From: Heterodera schachtii
Lineage: Eukaryota > Nematoda > Chromadorea > Rhabditida > Heteroderidae
Reading direction: 5' to 3'
DNA: 64,000 nt
Assembly (NCBI GenBank): GCA_023374025.1
Contig: SIJG01000016.1
Span: 1,282,642 to 1,346,641 of the forward strand
This document shows, in pieces, positions 23,913 to 35,927 of this stretch. The notes below the pieces were generated by a model. The model ran no database searches. It was not told the origin of the DNA and was given only the letters and a program-made list of their open reading frames with translations. How positions within the stretch are numbered: the first letter of the stretch is position 1; each line of letters opens with the position of its first letter. The position numbers and the translations under genes are program-made.

Positions 23913-26093
23913 TTACCATGTTTGGCACTTCACTTCTTCATCCGTTGCTTCGGCAATCCATTCACAATCGATCGGCGTGTATTGGGCTTAACCGTTAATT
24001 CAGAAAATTATTAATTTTTAATTGGATTGACAAAATTTAATTAAATAAAAAATAATTAAATAAAAAATTTAAATAATTTAAATTTCAGACAAAGTGTTGT
24101 TCATTAAATTGATAATTAAAGGAAAAAATTAACATTTTGTTTTTACCAAAGAGTCCTTCTGTGCTTGTTGGATTTTTAGATCTGCAGTCGTTTCGTGTCA
24201 ACACTCCCAGTTGAACCCAATTGTTTTTTCCAACTTTGCTCATTAATGGGCCACCACTGTCACCCTTAAAAATTTAATTATAATAAACACAAAAAAATAT
24301 ATATTATATTCTATTTTTTACCGGTTCGCCAATGCTTTGCTCGGGTGCCACACAAATATTGCTTCTAACGCTATACACATCAAAATCTCCAATCATCGAT
24401 TCAACTTCTGGGTTACCATCCGGTGACTTGAGTGCTAAATATAAATAAATATTTTATTAAAAAAATAAAAATAATAATTTTCATTTACCTTTTTTATATT
24501 CAATTGACAATTCGCTGCATTTTTGCTTCGAAATCATTCGCATTTGGCCATAAACCAATTGGCCACTTTGTGGTTTATCGTCATCATTAGAGCAAGCCGG
24601 TTTTGTTGAACCCCAACCAGCAACAACACATGGAGTGTTAATAAATTTTGAATATTCATTATATTTAATGTTTTTTCCAACAGATTTTGTTGAATTGGTT
24701 GAATCTAAAGGCAAATTTGAAGACAATAAAGTATACAATTAATTGATATTTGAAAATAGTATTTTTAACATTTGAAAACTAACGGAAGCCAATTAAACAA
24801 ATTGGTCGAGCATTTTGTGAAAATTTGATTGGCTTTTTAATCTAAAATATTCAATTAATTAATTTACTTTGCAGTAATATATTAACTTTAATTACTGCAA
24901 ATTAATATTATTTATTTATTTATCAATAATAAATTACTTTAATTACGACAATGTCATTCAAAAGCAAATGTGCTTCTTGATCCTTTAGTAATGCATTGTA
25001 AATTCTAAAATGTTGTGAGTTTGGATGATACTTAATTGCTTCAACGCCGGATTTATGTTGCTGATTTGAAGCATTAGTGCTCCCATATGACACAAAGAGT
25101 TTTTCTGTAAAATAATTTAAATAAAAACAGAGAAGGCATCGAATTTTATCAAATAAAAGCGCATTTTCATTTACAAATTAACAGATTTACAATATATAAA
25201 TCTTTATGATTTTTTTGCAATGCGAAAAAAAAAAAATTATTTTGTTATTTTAAAGGAATTTATAAAATTTATTTTTTATATTTATAATTTTCATTCCAAA
25301 CTACCAAAATCTTCCTCATCAACACAATGCAACGCTGTCAACACATGTCGGGGCCCGATGATTGTCGCAGTGCAAGAACCAACAAAATATTAAATTATTA
25401 CTAAGAATACTAAACTTCATCAAAATTGCAAAATAAGCATATAAATCGCGAAATATGTAAAATATCCTAGAGGCTTCAAAACAGGCTAAAACCCTGTTTT
25501 CTGTACGTTTCAGGCCGTCCAAAGTTCAGGAAAAAATATGCATATAATTGGACTCCCTAATTATTACATACAATAGTATGAAAGCATCGATAGCCATATT
25601 TATTTATCAAATAGTCACTAGCAAACTTGAAAAAGTTTTATTAGCCTGCTTTCAGAAAGGCAATTGAATAAAAATTTTCTTGGCATATTCAATATTTTCA
25701 TAAATTTTTATTCACGTTTTACTGGCTAATTTAGAACAATTATGTACGTTCTATAACATTATTTGACCATAAATTAAAAAAAAAATTGTTTATTTTTAGT
25801 AAAAAAAACTTGACCACCTCCACTGACTAAAAGTCTTGCCATCCACGGCAATGATTTGTCATTCGCAAGTGTTTTTCCTTTGTATACCTTTTTGTTAAAT
25901 AATTTATTTAAATTTAATTTATATTTATTTTCACATGATTTGTGCCAATTTCCACTTTTGGAGCACTGGGAAATTCGGGTTCAAAGTCGGAAATGCCGCA
26001 TTTGGAAAAGTATGAAAGATGCTCATTGTCAGACAGCGAAAATGAATTGTATCCGATGGTAAGCAAAAGAATTGTCAAGTAAAGTTTGGACAT
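23913..26093 (-). CDS. Secreted trypsin-like serine protease (family S1)
   Basis: Secreted S1 endopeptidase, probably digestive or parasitism-related. Exons: 26093-25935, 25887 to about 25,820, about 25,390-25305, 25104-24938, 24841-24784, 24704-24489, 24434-24322, 24264-24147, 23986-23913. All junctions from 25,305 down fit GT-AG and phase. Exon 1 is a signal peptide (MSKLYLTILLLTIGYNSF) plus propeptide. Exon 2 starts VYKGKTLANDKSLPWM, the position of the usual IVGG activation site. Catalytic residues are present: His in LTALHC, Asp in NDIVVIK, Ser in GDSGGP. The C terminus has the usual DCEWI. The junction between exons 2 and 3 is unsolved: no AG acceptor gives an open frame into SCTATIIG, and about 400 bp of unrelated DNA lies between, so it may have been disrupted. 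Confidence 0.75.
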
Positions 26094-27000
26094 AATTTCT
26101 GAAAATATGAAAATAATTTAAATTTTATTCACAATTATTTATGATTTAAAAATAATAATGTGTTACATTTAATTAGAAAATTTTTTTAAATAAAAACATA
26201 TTTATAAATAATTCCACTCAAAGTTTTAATGAAAGAATTTCATTGTCGAATAAATGCTTTAATTAAAGAAATTATAACATGTGATGAATAATCTTTTTTT
26301 TCAGCTTCGACAACCCTTTTACAAGCGTAATTTCGCACTAATTGCTTTCGATTCCGCAAAAAAGAAATAATTAAACTTAAAATGTTAAAAATAAAATAAT
26401 TGTTGTTAAAGAAAATGAAAGAATTTTATTGCTATTTTAAATCCATAAAATTAGAAATCATAAAGGAAAATGTTTCGTCAATATATATAATTAAAACGAT
26501 GTTTAAATGCTATTACACGATTTTTTCTCTGTTTGGATCTTCTCATTTTTGCATTATAAATGGAATTAAAAAATTGATTGGATTAAATGGCAAATTCCGG
26601 CGCTGAAAAGAATCCTCGCGTATCCGGTCAAGAAAATTGCCAGGTCGTGATTCGGGTCGAGAAATCTCGTAAAAAGGGCTCAAGATTCGGGACTCGAGCG
26701 GCAACTTTAATGCTCATAAATCTCAGTAAATTTATGGTCAAATTGGCCTGATAAATAATTTTTTAAATATTTTAAGTCGAAATTATACAGATCGATTTTC
26801 ATGTTTCCTATGGAGGTATAAATGCTTCACCAAGTTTACCCGGCGAAAATTCATCCAATAGTATCATTTTCAAATTCTATTTTCCAAACTGATTATCCGA
26901 GTCAAATTTTATATCCAATAAAAAGAAAAAAAATGAATAACTGAACAGGGTAAAAAAAGGATATTTTTTTTGGTTGGTAATAGAATTTCCAATCAATTCT
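26094..27000. other. No gene seen: AT-rich spacer
   Basis: Upstream region of the protease gene. A GC-richer patch at 26,590-26,710 (TCCGGTCAAG, GATTCGGGTCGAG) resembles decayed repeat. ORFs here have no support. Confidence 0.45.
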
Positions 27001-27161
27001 TTTCGAATTTTCGTCGCTAATGAGTTTTTGCTGATTTGTTTAATTGCTGGCGATGTTTCATCTAAAAATTGGTCACAAAATATTAAAAAGAATTTTTTGT
27101 AACGTTTTTCATTAAATATAATGAATACTTTAATAAAATGAGCATTTTATTTATTCGACTT

Positions 27162-27751
27162 TCAAAAAAAATTATAAATCTTTATTGGTGAACTTATCTT
27201 TTTAATAATTATTTCAGATGTTTCACGCTCATATGCAGCTAAAATTTCATTTAAAGGTTTCATTTGGTTATTTAGTCTTTTTAATTTGTTGTGTTTGTCC
27301 TCCTCTTTTTTGCTTATGCTTTCATTTTCTTAAATTGTGTAAATCAATTAATCTTTTAAATAAAATATATTATTTTTAAAAGTAATTTTTAATAATTCAT
27401 CGGCAAATTAAAAATTGTAAATTCTAATTATGCCAAATTTAAAAATATTTTAAATAGATATATTTTAATCTTACCTTCATGGGTATTGGTATAATCATGT
27501 TTCTTTTGTTCGGTATCTTTAAAATGGTTTCCAACAAATTCGACTCCATCAATTTTGGGCAAATCAGTGATTGACGAAAGTTTGTCCCAAAATTCATCAT
27601 CAAGATAATCATCAGCAATGATGTGCTTATCATTTTTATGATCATTGCCAGCTTCTTTTTGTATTGTTTCTTGACTGTTTTCTTCATCATTACCGTACGC
27701 AAAGCATAAAACCACAATTAATATACTGTAACGCAAAACGTGGTAAGCCAT
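27162..27751 (-). CDS. Small secreted acidic protein, unknown function
   Basis: Two exons, 27751-27475 and 27328-27162, joined in phase by a GT-AG intron to give 147 residues. It starts with a clear signal peptide (MAYHVLRYSILIVVLCFAYG) followed by an Asp/Glu/Lys-rich, cysteine-poor mature chain (HIIADDYLDDEFWDKL; KRLNNQMKPLNEIL). No recognised domain. An alternative third exon at about 27,064-26,950 (NETSPAIKQ...) would be open if a GTTCAC donor near the end of exon 2 were used. The profile fits an effector or gland-secreted peptide, but that is inference. Confidence 0.6.
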
Positions 27752-28429
27752 TTTTGGAACTGAAAGAAAAGAAACCGAAAAAATTTTGTTTAAAAATAAT
27801 TTATTTTTAATATTTTTCTAATGTATGAATTGATGGAAATATTAAAATAATATATTTCCATTTTTGAATATATTGATCAATTTATTGACGATTTATTATG
27901 CTCACATTATTTTATATATTATTCTTTTTTAAATTAAATTTGATTTTTTAGCTAAAAATTATTGTGAGGCATACAAAAAATTGTTGAAGTGCACCTCATC
28001 ATCAGCAGCTGTTGTACCATTATTCGCAAATTGAGAAAAGTTGAGGAAGAAAAATGCAATCATTTTTTGATTGGGAAATACAAAATTGTCTTGTGAATTT
28101 CTTTTAAATTTCTTTTTATTGTTATTGAATTTCGTTTTAAATGAAATTTGAAATGCAAATCCTTGTGGTTAGGCACCGATAGAATTAACTTTTTTAATGA
28201 ATTTTTTTAAATAAGGAATTAAAAAAATAGACAACTAATATTTTTTGCATTTACTTAAAATTTAGTATCACAAAAACTTTTCAAATTAGATAGAGCTCCA
28301 ACTTCATGCAATGAGTTGGAGAAGTACAAGTTCAATTTGCAAAGATTGGACATATTTAAGGCTATATTCAGATTCAACGGTCCTAATTTGGTCATAAAGA
28401 ATCATTTCTGGAATGATTAGGTTTTATTT
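27752..28429. other. No gene seen: spacer before GSL copy 2
   Basis: AT-rich spacer. A 34-codon ORF on the minus strand near 28,059 begins with a hydrophobic stretch (MIAFFFLNFSQF) but has no recognisable continuation. Confidence 0.4.
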
Positions 28430-29904
28430 TGGGCAACAAAAACTTACACTCGACGAGAATGATTTTACATTGCGCCTCGGTCAACGCCATGATGTTGCTG
28501 TTGTATTCAATCAGCAAATATGCTTGACGAAAGGCCAGAATTATTGGAAGTTCGAAGGATTATTGAACGATCGACGGCCATCGTAAAGAATATAATAATT
28601 TTTTAAACTAATCGTTTAAAATAAATATAAAAATAATTATTTAAAGAAATAGTTATTAAATTATTTTTACCAGAAAGCACCATCGCTTCTTGCAGTACTG
28701 GCACATTCTAAAAAAATCCAACAGGTGAGTGTTTTAATATTAATTGTAAATTGTAAGATAGAGAGTATTTTTTTGGGATGTACAAATTGAATTCTTTAAT
28801 TTTTTGAAAAAATATTTAAATTTTACATAAATCTCAACAAGTTTTCAAATGTAGTAAACACTTTTTAAAACCATTAAGGATTATATGATTTGTGAAAAGA
28901 ATAATGACAATGAAGACTCAAAAATTTATGGATTAAAACAGGTCACTACATTAATAATTTACCTGTTTTTTATTTTATAATTATAATCAAATTAAGAGCT
29001 CAGTGAATGGCACTGTAATTGGTGGACTTGCTTTTTCTTTCACAAACGAATTCTTTCAAAGCTGGGTTTGAATTTGGCAAATTCTGTAGAAAACCTCACA
29101 CTTTCGAATACTGTGGAAGCACTTTACAAAGCTTGCTAAAAATGGACTAAATTAAATATTATTATTAATTTATTTATTTAAATTAAATTCTTTTAATATT
29201 TTTAAGGTTAAAATTTGGTAAACCAAACGCAGTCATTCTGATAATTGACTTTCCTCTATATAATCATATGGAATCAGTCCTTATACGGAGGGATTTGCTC
29301 GTTTACTATGGCAAAGATGCCGTTGTTTTGTCATTGCAGGATTGTGCAGAACGTTAAGAAAATTTTATAGCAAAAATTAGATAAATTAAAATTAAAAATA
29401 AAATTTAGTCTTACACGTGACGAGAATGATTTTTCATTACGTCTCGATCAACAACATGATGTTGCTGTTGTGTTCAATCAGCAAAACATGCTTAACGACA
29501 ACGCAGATTTAATGGAAGTTCGACGGACTATTGAACGATCGACGGCGATCGTAAAGAACAAATAATTATTTTTACTAATCATTTAAATAAATATTAAATA
29601 ATTATTTGAATAAATAATTATTTATATAATTTTAACAGAAAGCACCATCGCTTGCTGCCGCATTTGCACACTCGAAAAAAATCCAACAGGTCACATTCAT
29701 TGTCCAATATTTTTATGCCAAGACAATAATGGAAGTTCGACGGAATATTGAACGATCAACCGCCATCGTAAAAAATAAAATAATTGTGTTATTATTATTC
29801 ATTATAAAAATATTTATTTAAATAATTTTACAAAAAAACTTTTTACCAGAAAGCACCATCGCTTATTGCCGCATTGACAAATTCAAAAAAAGTTCGACAG
29901 GTCA

Positions 29905-31640
29905 GTGTTTTAATATTAATTGGAAATTGTAAGATATAATTGTTTCGGGACCCAAAAAGTGTAAGCATTCACTAATTATTATTTTGTGTCTTTTTGATTT
30001 TTTGAGCTTTTTCAACTTTTTAAAATTTTAACCACCTGTGGCAAATGTGTTAACAATGTGCCAAAATTGGTTAATTAAATTTTAAATTACCTATAACAAG
30101 AGGTGCTTTGCTTGCTCAGCCCGGAATGGCTCAACACTTCAAAAACAAATGTTAAAATTATTTCTAATTATTTTTCACATTGTCATTTTTTAATTATTAG
30201 GTGCTCTCCGAGCCTGGGATGGTTGAGCGATTTTTCCCAAACCCTGAAGAAGCGCCATTATTTAAAACCATCCGAGACACTTATTCAAACATGTGGAGAA
30301 TTGAAGAGAATGAGAACAATGAGATATTAAAAACAGCCAAATAATTTTGTACTGAAGAAAACAGAATATGCATTGTGGGACGCATGGATTAAAAGGGATG
30401 TGAAGAAAATTTATTTCGGCCAAGAAATTCTCGAAACTTTGGAAAATTTCGGTGCTGATAAACGCTGGGCATACATTTTGATTGAAAAATTACTGCCGAT
30501 GTCTGTGAAGGTAAAATTGGGAAAAAATAGCAATTAGAACTTACAAAGGAATGTCCCCGGGTGTCCGTGGGATTTCGGAATGAAATTTGGTGGGTTCATA
30601 GAGCACCCAAGGGTTCTTAAGAAAAATGTTTTTATTTTTTGCGAAATGAGCACGAGTGCCGAGTTATGACGTGCCAAAGTTTTTAATGAATAAACGAATG
30701 AAATAATTATTTTACTCTTATAAGCATCTATTGGTGTAGAGGTAGTGCGCTGGTCCTGCCTTTTTGGGTCCCAGGTTCTTATCCCCTATGTGTAAATCAA
30801 TTTTTTTAAATTTTTGCTTATTATGCAATGTCAATTATCAAAAAAAAAATTTTTTTTAATAAAATTTAATTTTTTAATATAGTGTTTTAATATTAATTGG
30901 AAATTGTAAGATATAATTGTTTCGGGACCCAAAAAGTGTAAGCATTCACTAATTATTATTTTGTGTCTTTTTGATTTTTTGAGCTTTTTCAACTTTTTAA
31001 AATTTTAACCACCTGTGGCAAATGTGTTAACAATGTGCCAAAATTGGTTAATTAAATTTTAAATTACCTATAACAAGAGGTGCTTTGCTTGCTCAGCCCG
31101 GAATGGCTCAACACTTCAAAAACAAATGTTAAAATTATTTCTAATTATTTTTCACATTGTCATTTTTTAATTATTAGGTGCTCTCCGAGCCTGGGATGGT
31201 TGAGCGATTTTTCCCAAACCCTGAAGAAGCGCCATTATTTAAAACCATCCGAGACACTTATTCAAACATGTGGAGAATTGAAGAGAATGAGAACAATGAG
31301 ATATTAAAAACAGCCAAATAATTTTGTACTGAAGAAAACAGAATATGCATTGTGGGACGCATGGATTAAAAGGGATGTGAAGAAAATTTATTTCGGCCAA
31401 GAAATTCTCGAAACTTTGGAAAATTTCGGTGCTGATAAACGCTGGGCATACATTTTGATTGAAAAATTACTGCCGATGTCTGTGAAGGTAAAATTGGGAA
31501 AAAATAGCAATTAGAACTTACAAAGGAATGTCCCCGGGTGTCCGTGGGATTTCTGAATGAAATTTGGTGGGTTCATAGAGCACCCAAGGGTTCTTAAGAA
31601 AAATGTTTTTATTTTTTGCGAAATGAGCACGAGTGCCGAG
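29905..31640 (+). repeat. 977-bp direct duplication of GSL exons 9-10
   Basis: Sequence from about 29,905 to 30,660 recurs essentially unchanged 977 bp downstream (about 30,882-31,640), including both exons and intron sequence. The near identity implies a recent event. Confidence 0.9.
30540..30882 (+). repeat. Dispersed repeat E, with tRNA-like segment
   Basis: Begins near AAAGGAATGTCCCCGGGTG and contains a tRNA-like part at 30,724-30,792 (A-box-like TGGTGTAGAGGTAGTGCG, B-box-like GGTTCTTATCC). An inverted copy lies at 31,895-32,235, a truncated direct copy at 31,515-31,730 and a partial inverted copy at 45,057-45,213. Copies E1 and E3 face each other around the duplicated GSL exons. Confidence 0.8.
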
Positions 31641-31894
31641 TTATGACGTGCCAAAGTTTTTAGTTTTTTCTAATTAAAGAAAAGAAATAATTATTTCGTT
31701 ACATTACAAGCATCAAATGGTGTAGAGGTAATTAACTTTAAAAATTGTTTAAAAACAAAATCTTTATTTTTAATTTATTATTAAATCGAAAAATTACATT
31801 AAAGATAAAGATGCAATAAATAAATACCCTTTCAGTCAAAAAAAAAATATTTTTGTCTAATATTTTTGTTGAGTAACTTGATTCAAAATGGATA

Positions 31895-32235
31895 AAATAT
31901 TAAAAAATTAAATTTTATTAAAAAAAATTTTTTTTTTGATAATTGACATTGCATAATAAGCAAAAATTTAAAAAAATTGATTTACACATAGGGGATAAGA
32001 ACCTGGGACCCAAAAAGGCAGGACCAGCGCACTACCTCTACACCAATAGATGCTTATAAGAGTAAAATAATTATTTCATTCGTTTATTCATTAAAAACTT
32101 TGGCACGTTATAACTCGGCACTCGTGCTCATTTCGCAGAAAATAAAAATATTTTTCTTAAGAACCCTTGGGTGCTCTGTCCACCCACCAAATTTCATTCC
32201 GAAATCCCACGGACACCCGGGGACCTTCCTTTGTT
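31895..32235 (-). repeat. Dispersed repeat E, inverted copy
   Basis: Reverse complement of 30,540-30,882, with its tRNA-like segment at 31,987-32,055. Confidence 0.8.
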
Positions 32236-32591
32236 AGTTTAAAAAATTACTCGGTTTCAATTTTCATTCATTTCATTTGTTTAAAGTTTTTGTTTTCAAT
32301 TAAACTTATAATAAATTTTCTTATACAAATTCAGAATCACATTGTTTGGGCCAAAGACATAGAAGGAAGCAGCCGAGGAGATTTTTTTGAGGAAGTGACC
32401 CCGGAATTAGGCATTTATGGCACTTTGTTCGGCAATATTTCAAACGGTGAAGTGTTGTACAATACACAACTTGGCCATAAGCTGAAAACAAAATTGGCCA
32501 GCGAAAACGAGGGTGGCATAGAAACTGGAAACAGTGCTTATGATTCGGCATATTTAGTGGACTGATTTTTAAAGAGAAAAAAGAGATAAAG

Positions 32592-35500
32592 AGTAGTTAC
32601 AGCTCACTTTTCCACCGGATTACGGTAGCCCCCCATACCTATGGGATGGCTGCAGGCCAACTGAGCGCCAGCCATTTGAGCGCCAGCCAAGTGAGCGCGG
32701 GCCATTTGAGCGCCAAAATTTTCAGTACCGAAGCCAAAACCTATTGCGCGACTTTTTTTCAAGTGCGCGACTTTATGCAAATTATTTTATTGATTTTTTC
32801 TTGCAAACCCAAACCTATTGCAGGGGGATGCGCGACTTTTTTCTTACTGCGCGACTTTTTTACTGCGCGACTTTTTTACTGCGCGACTTTTCTTACTGCG
32901 CGACTTTGTGCAAATTTTTTAATTAATTTTAATTTAATTTTTAATTAATTTTTAAACATCTTAAAGGTCAAACATCTTAAGACACTGAATTTAAATTCAT
33001 TTAAAATTCATCAAAAATTCCCCGCACCGAGCGGATCCGAACCCCTGAGGGGCGGCCAGACTGACGCACTAACCACTCGGCCACATTGGCAATGGGTCAT
33101 AAACATTAATTTGCTCTCATAAAGTGAAAAAATGACGTCATCACTGCTGCAGCAGCCAATGAGAAGCAAGAATGTCTGCCCTTATGAGGCGAGACAACTA
33201 TGGCGAGATAGTGTGGCGAGAGTGTGTTGCAACGAGAAGGATGGCGAGAGTGGCAAAAGAGTGTGGCGAGAGTGCATTGCAACGAGAAGCATGGCGAGAA
33301 TGGCGAAAGAGTGTGGCGAGAGTTCATTGCAACGAGAAGGATGGCGAGAGTGGCAAAAGAGTGTGGCGAGAGTTCACTGCAACGAGAAGGATGGCAAGAA
33401 TGGCGGGGGACCAAATAAACAAATCAATTAATGAAATTTTCTCAATTTTCAATTTAAAATGGGGGACCGTATAATTAAATAATATTTATTAATTAAATTA
33501 ATTATGAAAAAGAATTAATTAAGTTATTATTATTATTTAAAGTAATAACAAATGTTTATCTTTTTAATTTGCAAATAATTAAAATTATTTATTTATTCCA
33601 TAAATTTTATATTTTATTTCATAAGTAAATTTTCCTAAGCCTTTTATTTTTTTATCAAAATTTAATTTATTTTTTGTTAAATATTAATTATTCTTCTAAA
33701 AATAATAATAAATATTTTATTTTAAACTTATCATTATTAAATAATAACAAATATTTATCTTTTAAATTTGCAAATAATTAAAATTATTTATTTATTTATT
33801 CCATAAATTTTATATTTTGTTACATAAGTAAATTTTCCTGAGCTTTTCTTTTTTTTTATTAAAATAATTATTCAAAAAATAATAATGAATATTTTTATTT
33901 TAAAGTAACAAATTAATAATTATTTATTTTGAATCTTTTTATTAAGAAATAATTAAATTTATTTATTGTGAATTTACTCATCAAATTTGATTTCACCAAT
34001 ACACATTAAAGGGGCCAAACAAACAATTAAATATCAAAGGGAAGAATTGCGGGAAGGGTGTCAAATAAATCAATTAACATGATTATTTGACATTTTCACT
34101 TTAGAATGGAAAAGAATTGGGGGATCGTAAAATAAAAATTAAAAAATTAAAATTAATTTAAAACTGATTAAGTATTATTCTAAAATTAATAATAAATGTT
34201 TTCATTTTAAACTCAAAAATAAATTTAAAAAATTATTTATTTATTTCTTAATAAAATGTTACTTTTTGATGCATAATTAATGTACCGCCCCAGTTTATTA
34301 AAAGCAGTTTCTTTTGTTTATTGTTGAAGAGCTTTTCTCCTCGTCATCAAATTTTGTATTTTTATCGCTCACATAATTACAGAACTCCTTAAGTGGGCCA
34401 AATAAATAAATCAATTATCAAAAGGGAAGGGTGGTGGAAAGGGGCCCTATAAAGAAAACAATTAAAGGAATTTTCCTAATTAATTAATTAAAAGGATTTA
34501 TCAAACTGTTATTCATCAAAGCATAATAATAATAATTTTTATTTTAAATTCACAAAAAAAGATTATAAATAAATAATTAATTATTCTAAAATTAATAATA
34601 AAAGTTTCCATGGAAGGGTGCTCATGAACGGAATTTTCCTAATTAATTAATTCAAAAGATTTATCAATTTTATTTAACAAACAACAATAATTTTTATTTT
34701 AAATTCACAAATAAGTAATTAATTATTTTAAAATTAATTAAAATAATTCCATGGAAGGGTGTCCAATAAAGAAAGCAATAACGGAATTTTCCTAATTAAT
34801 TAATTAAAACGATTTATCAAAATATAAATAATTAATTAATTATTCTAAAATTAATAAAAAATTTCAAGGAAGAGTGTCCAAGAAAGAATTTAATTAACAG
34901 TAGTTTTGCTAATCAATTAATTAATTAAAAGATCTCAAACAATAATATAATAATAAATTTGATCTTAAATTCACAAATAAACTTATATAAAAAAAATAAT
35001 TATTCTAAAACAAAATAATAAAAATTCCAATTTGAACACCAAATAAAAATTTTTTCATTATAATATTAAATTTTGATGCACAATTTATTTCAATTATCAA
35101 AAGGGCATAGTGGTGGATGGGTGTACAATAAACAAATCAATTAATGAAATTTTCCAACTTCCGCTTTTAAAGGGAAAGAAGCCCATATAATTAAAACAAT
35201 ATTTATAAATAACAAACATGTAATCAATTAATTATTTTATTTTTATTCACAAATAAATAAATTTTGTTTTCTCATTAAAATTTTATTATTTTTATAACAA
35301 ATTAATTTAGCAACACCCTTACATCTAAACGTTTTTATTAACAAGAATTTATTATTAATTTATTATTGTAGAATTTTTATCAACATTTTTTATTCGCTCA
35401 AATTTATTACAGTACTCGTAAGACGGTCAAATAAATCCCAATTTTATCTTTTAAAGTTAACGTAATTGGGGACCAAATAATTAAAATAATATTTATAAAT

Positions 35501-35927
35501 TAAATTAAATAAGTAAAAAGATTATCAAATTATTATTATTTCTTGAATAATAATGATATTTTTTATTTTAAATTTACAAAAAATTATTTATTTTTCTCAT
35601 TAAAATTTTTTATAACAGTTTTGTTTACCTACATCCTTACATTTGAACGATTTTATATTTTATTTTGAAAATTTCTCATTGTTTATTCGATTTTTCCTGT
35701 TTTCATTGGCGGCCCGTCGTTCTCATAATACAACCTCACTCATTTCCCTATTTTTTTCTAATCAATAAGGTTCTTTATTCATTGCCTTTTTCGGCTGACC
35801 ATCAACATTTAACCCACCAAAACAAATGAACCGAATTCGAAGAGCATTGACCGTAGTACACAGCAGCAATGAATCAAACATTCCGGAGTTAAAATTCGGT
35901 GGTGGCGCAACATTGTTCCCCGCTGAA
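32592..35927 (+). repeat. Left terminal inverted repeat (3336 bp)
   Basis: Matches the complement of 40,408-43,721 with few differences. It contains GAGCGCCAGCCATTTGAGCG-type repeats (32,660-32,715), GCGCGACTTTTTT repeats (32,750-32,910), a tRNA-like segment (33,021-33,090, minus), a 50-bp minisatellite (33,194-33,415), about 2 kb of very AT-rich DNA with GGAATTTTCCTAATTAATTA-type repeats, and the first 34 codons of the cyclin gene at its inner end. ORFs in the arms are repeat products. Confidence 0.9.
33194..33415 (+). repeat. 50-bp minisatellite
   Basis: Units starting at 33,231, 33,281, 33,331 and 33,381 (AACGAGAAGGATGGCGAGAG...), plus a degenerate unit before them. The mirror copy in the right arm is at about 42,905-43,120. 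Confidence 0.9.

Larger units (their letters stand above)
28430..32565 (+). pseudogene. GSL copy 2: rearranged mosaic pseudogene
   Basis: Fragments of the GSL gene in shuffled order, numbered by copy 1: exon 7 (28,441-28,583, frameshifted in CAGCAAATATG), exon 8 (28,673-28,725), exons 4 and 5 (28,800-29,140, exon 5 with a deletion after GGLAF), exon 6 (29,207-29,356), exon 7 (29,409-29,552, with an intact AG acceptor), exon 8 (29,639-29,689), part of exons 7 and 8 again (29,730-29,900), exons 9-10 (30,200-30,511), exons 9-10 again (31,177-31,488) and exon 11 (32,335-32,565). The donors of exon 5 (GT to CT) and exon 6 are lost. No N-terminal or signal exon is present. Exon 11 is open and ends like copy 1. 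Confidence 0.85.

Noticed and set aside
8440..33415. CRISPR array
   Set aside because: The regularly spaced repeats at 8.4-8.96 kb and 33.2-33.4 kb are head-to-tail minisatellites without unique spacers, in a eukaryote.
32646..33474. ORFs in the TIR arms (and mirror ORFs at 42,840-43,667)
   Set aside because: They follow the GCGCGAC and 50-bp minisatellite repeats and are duplicated only because the arms are inverted copies.
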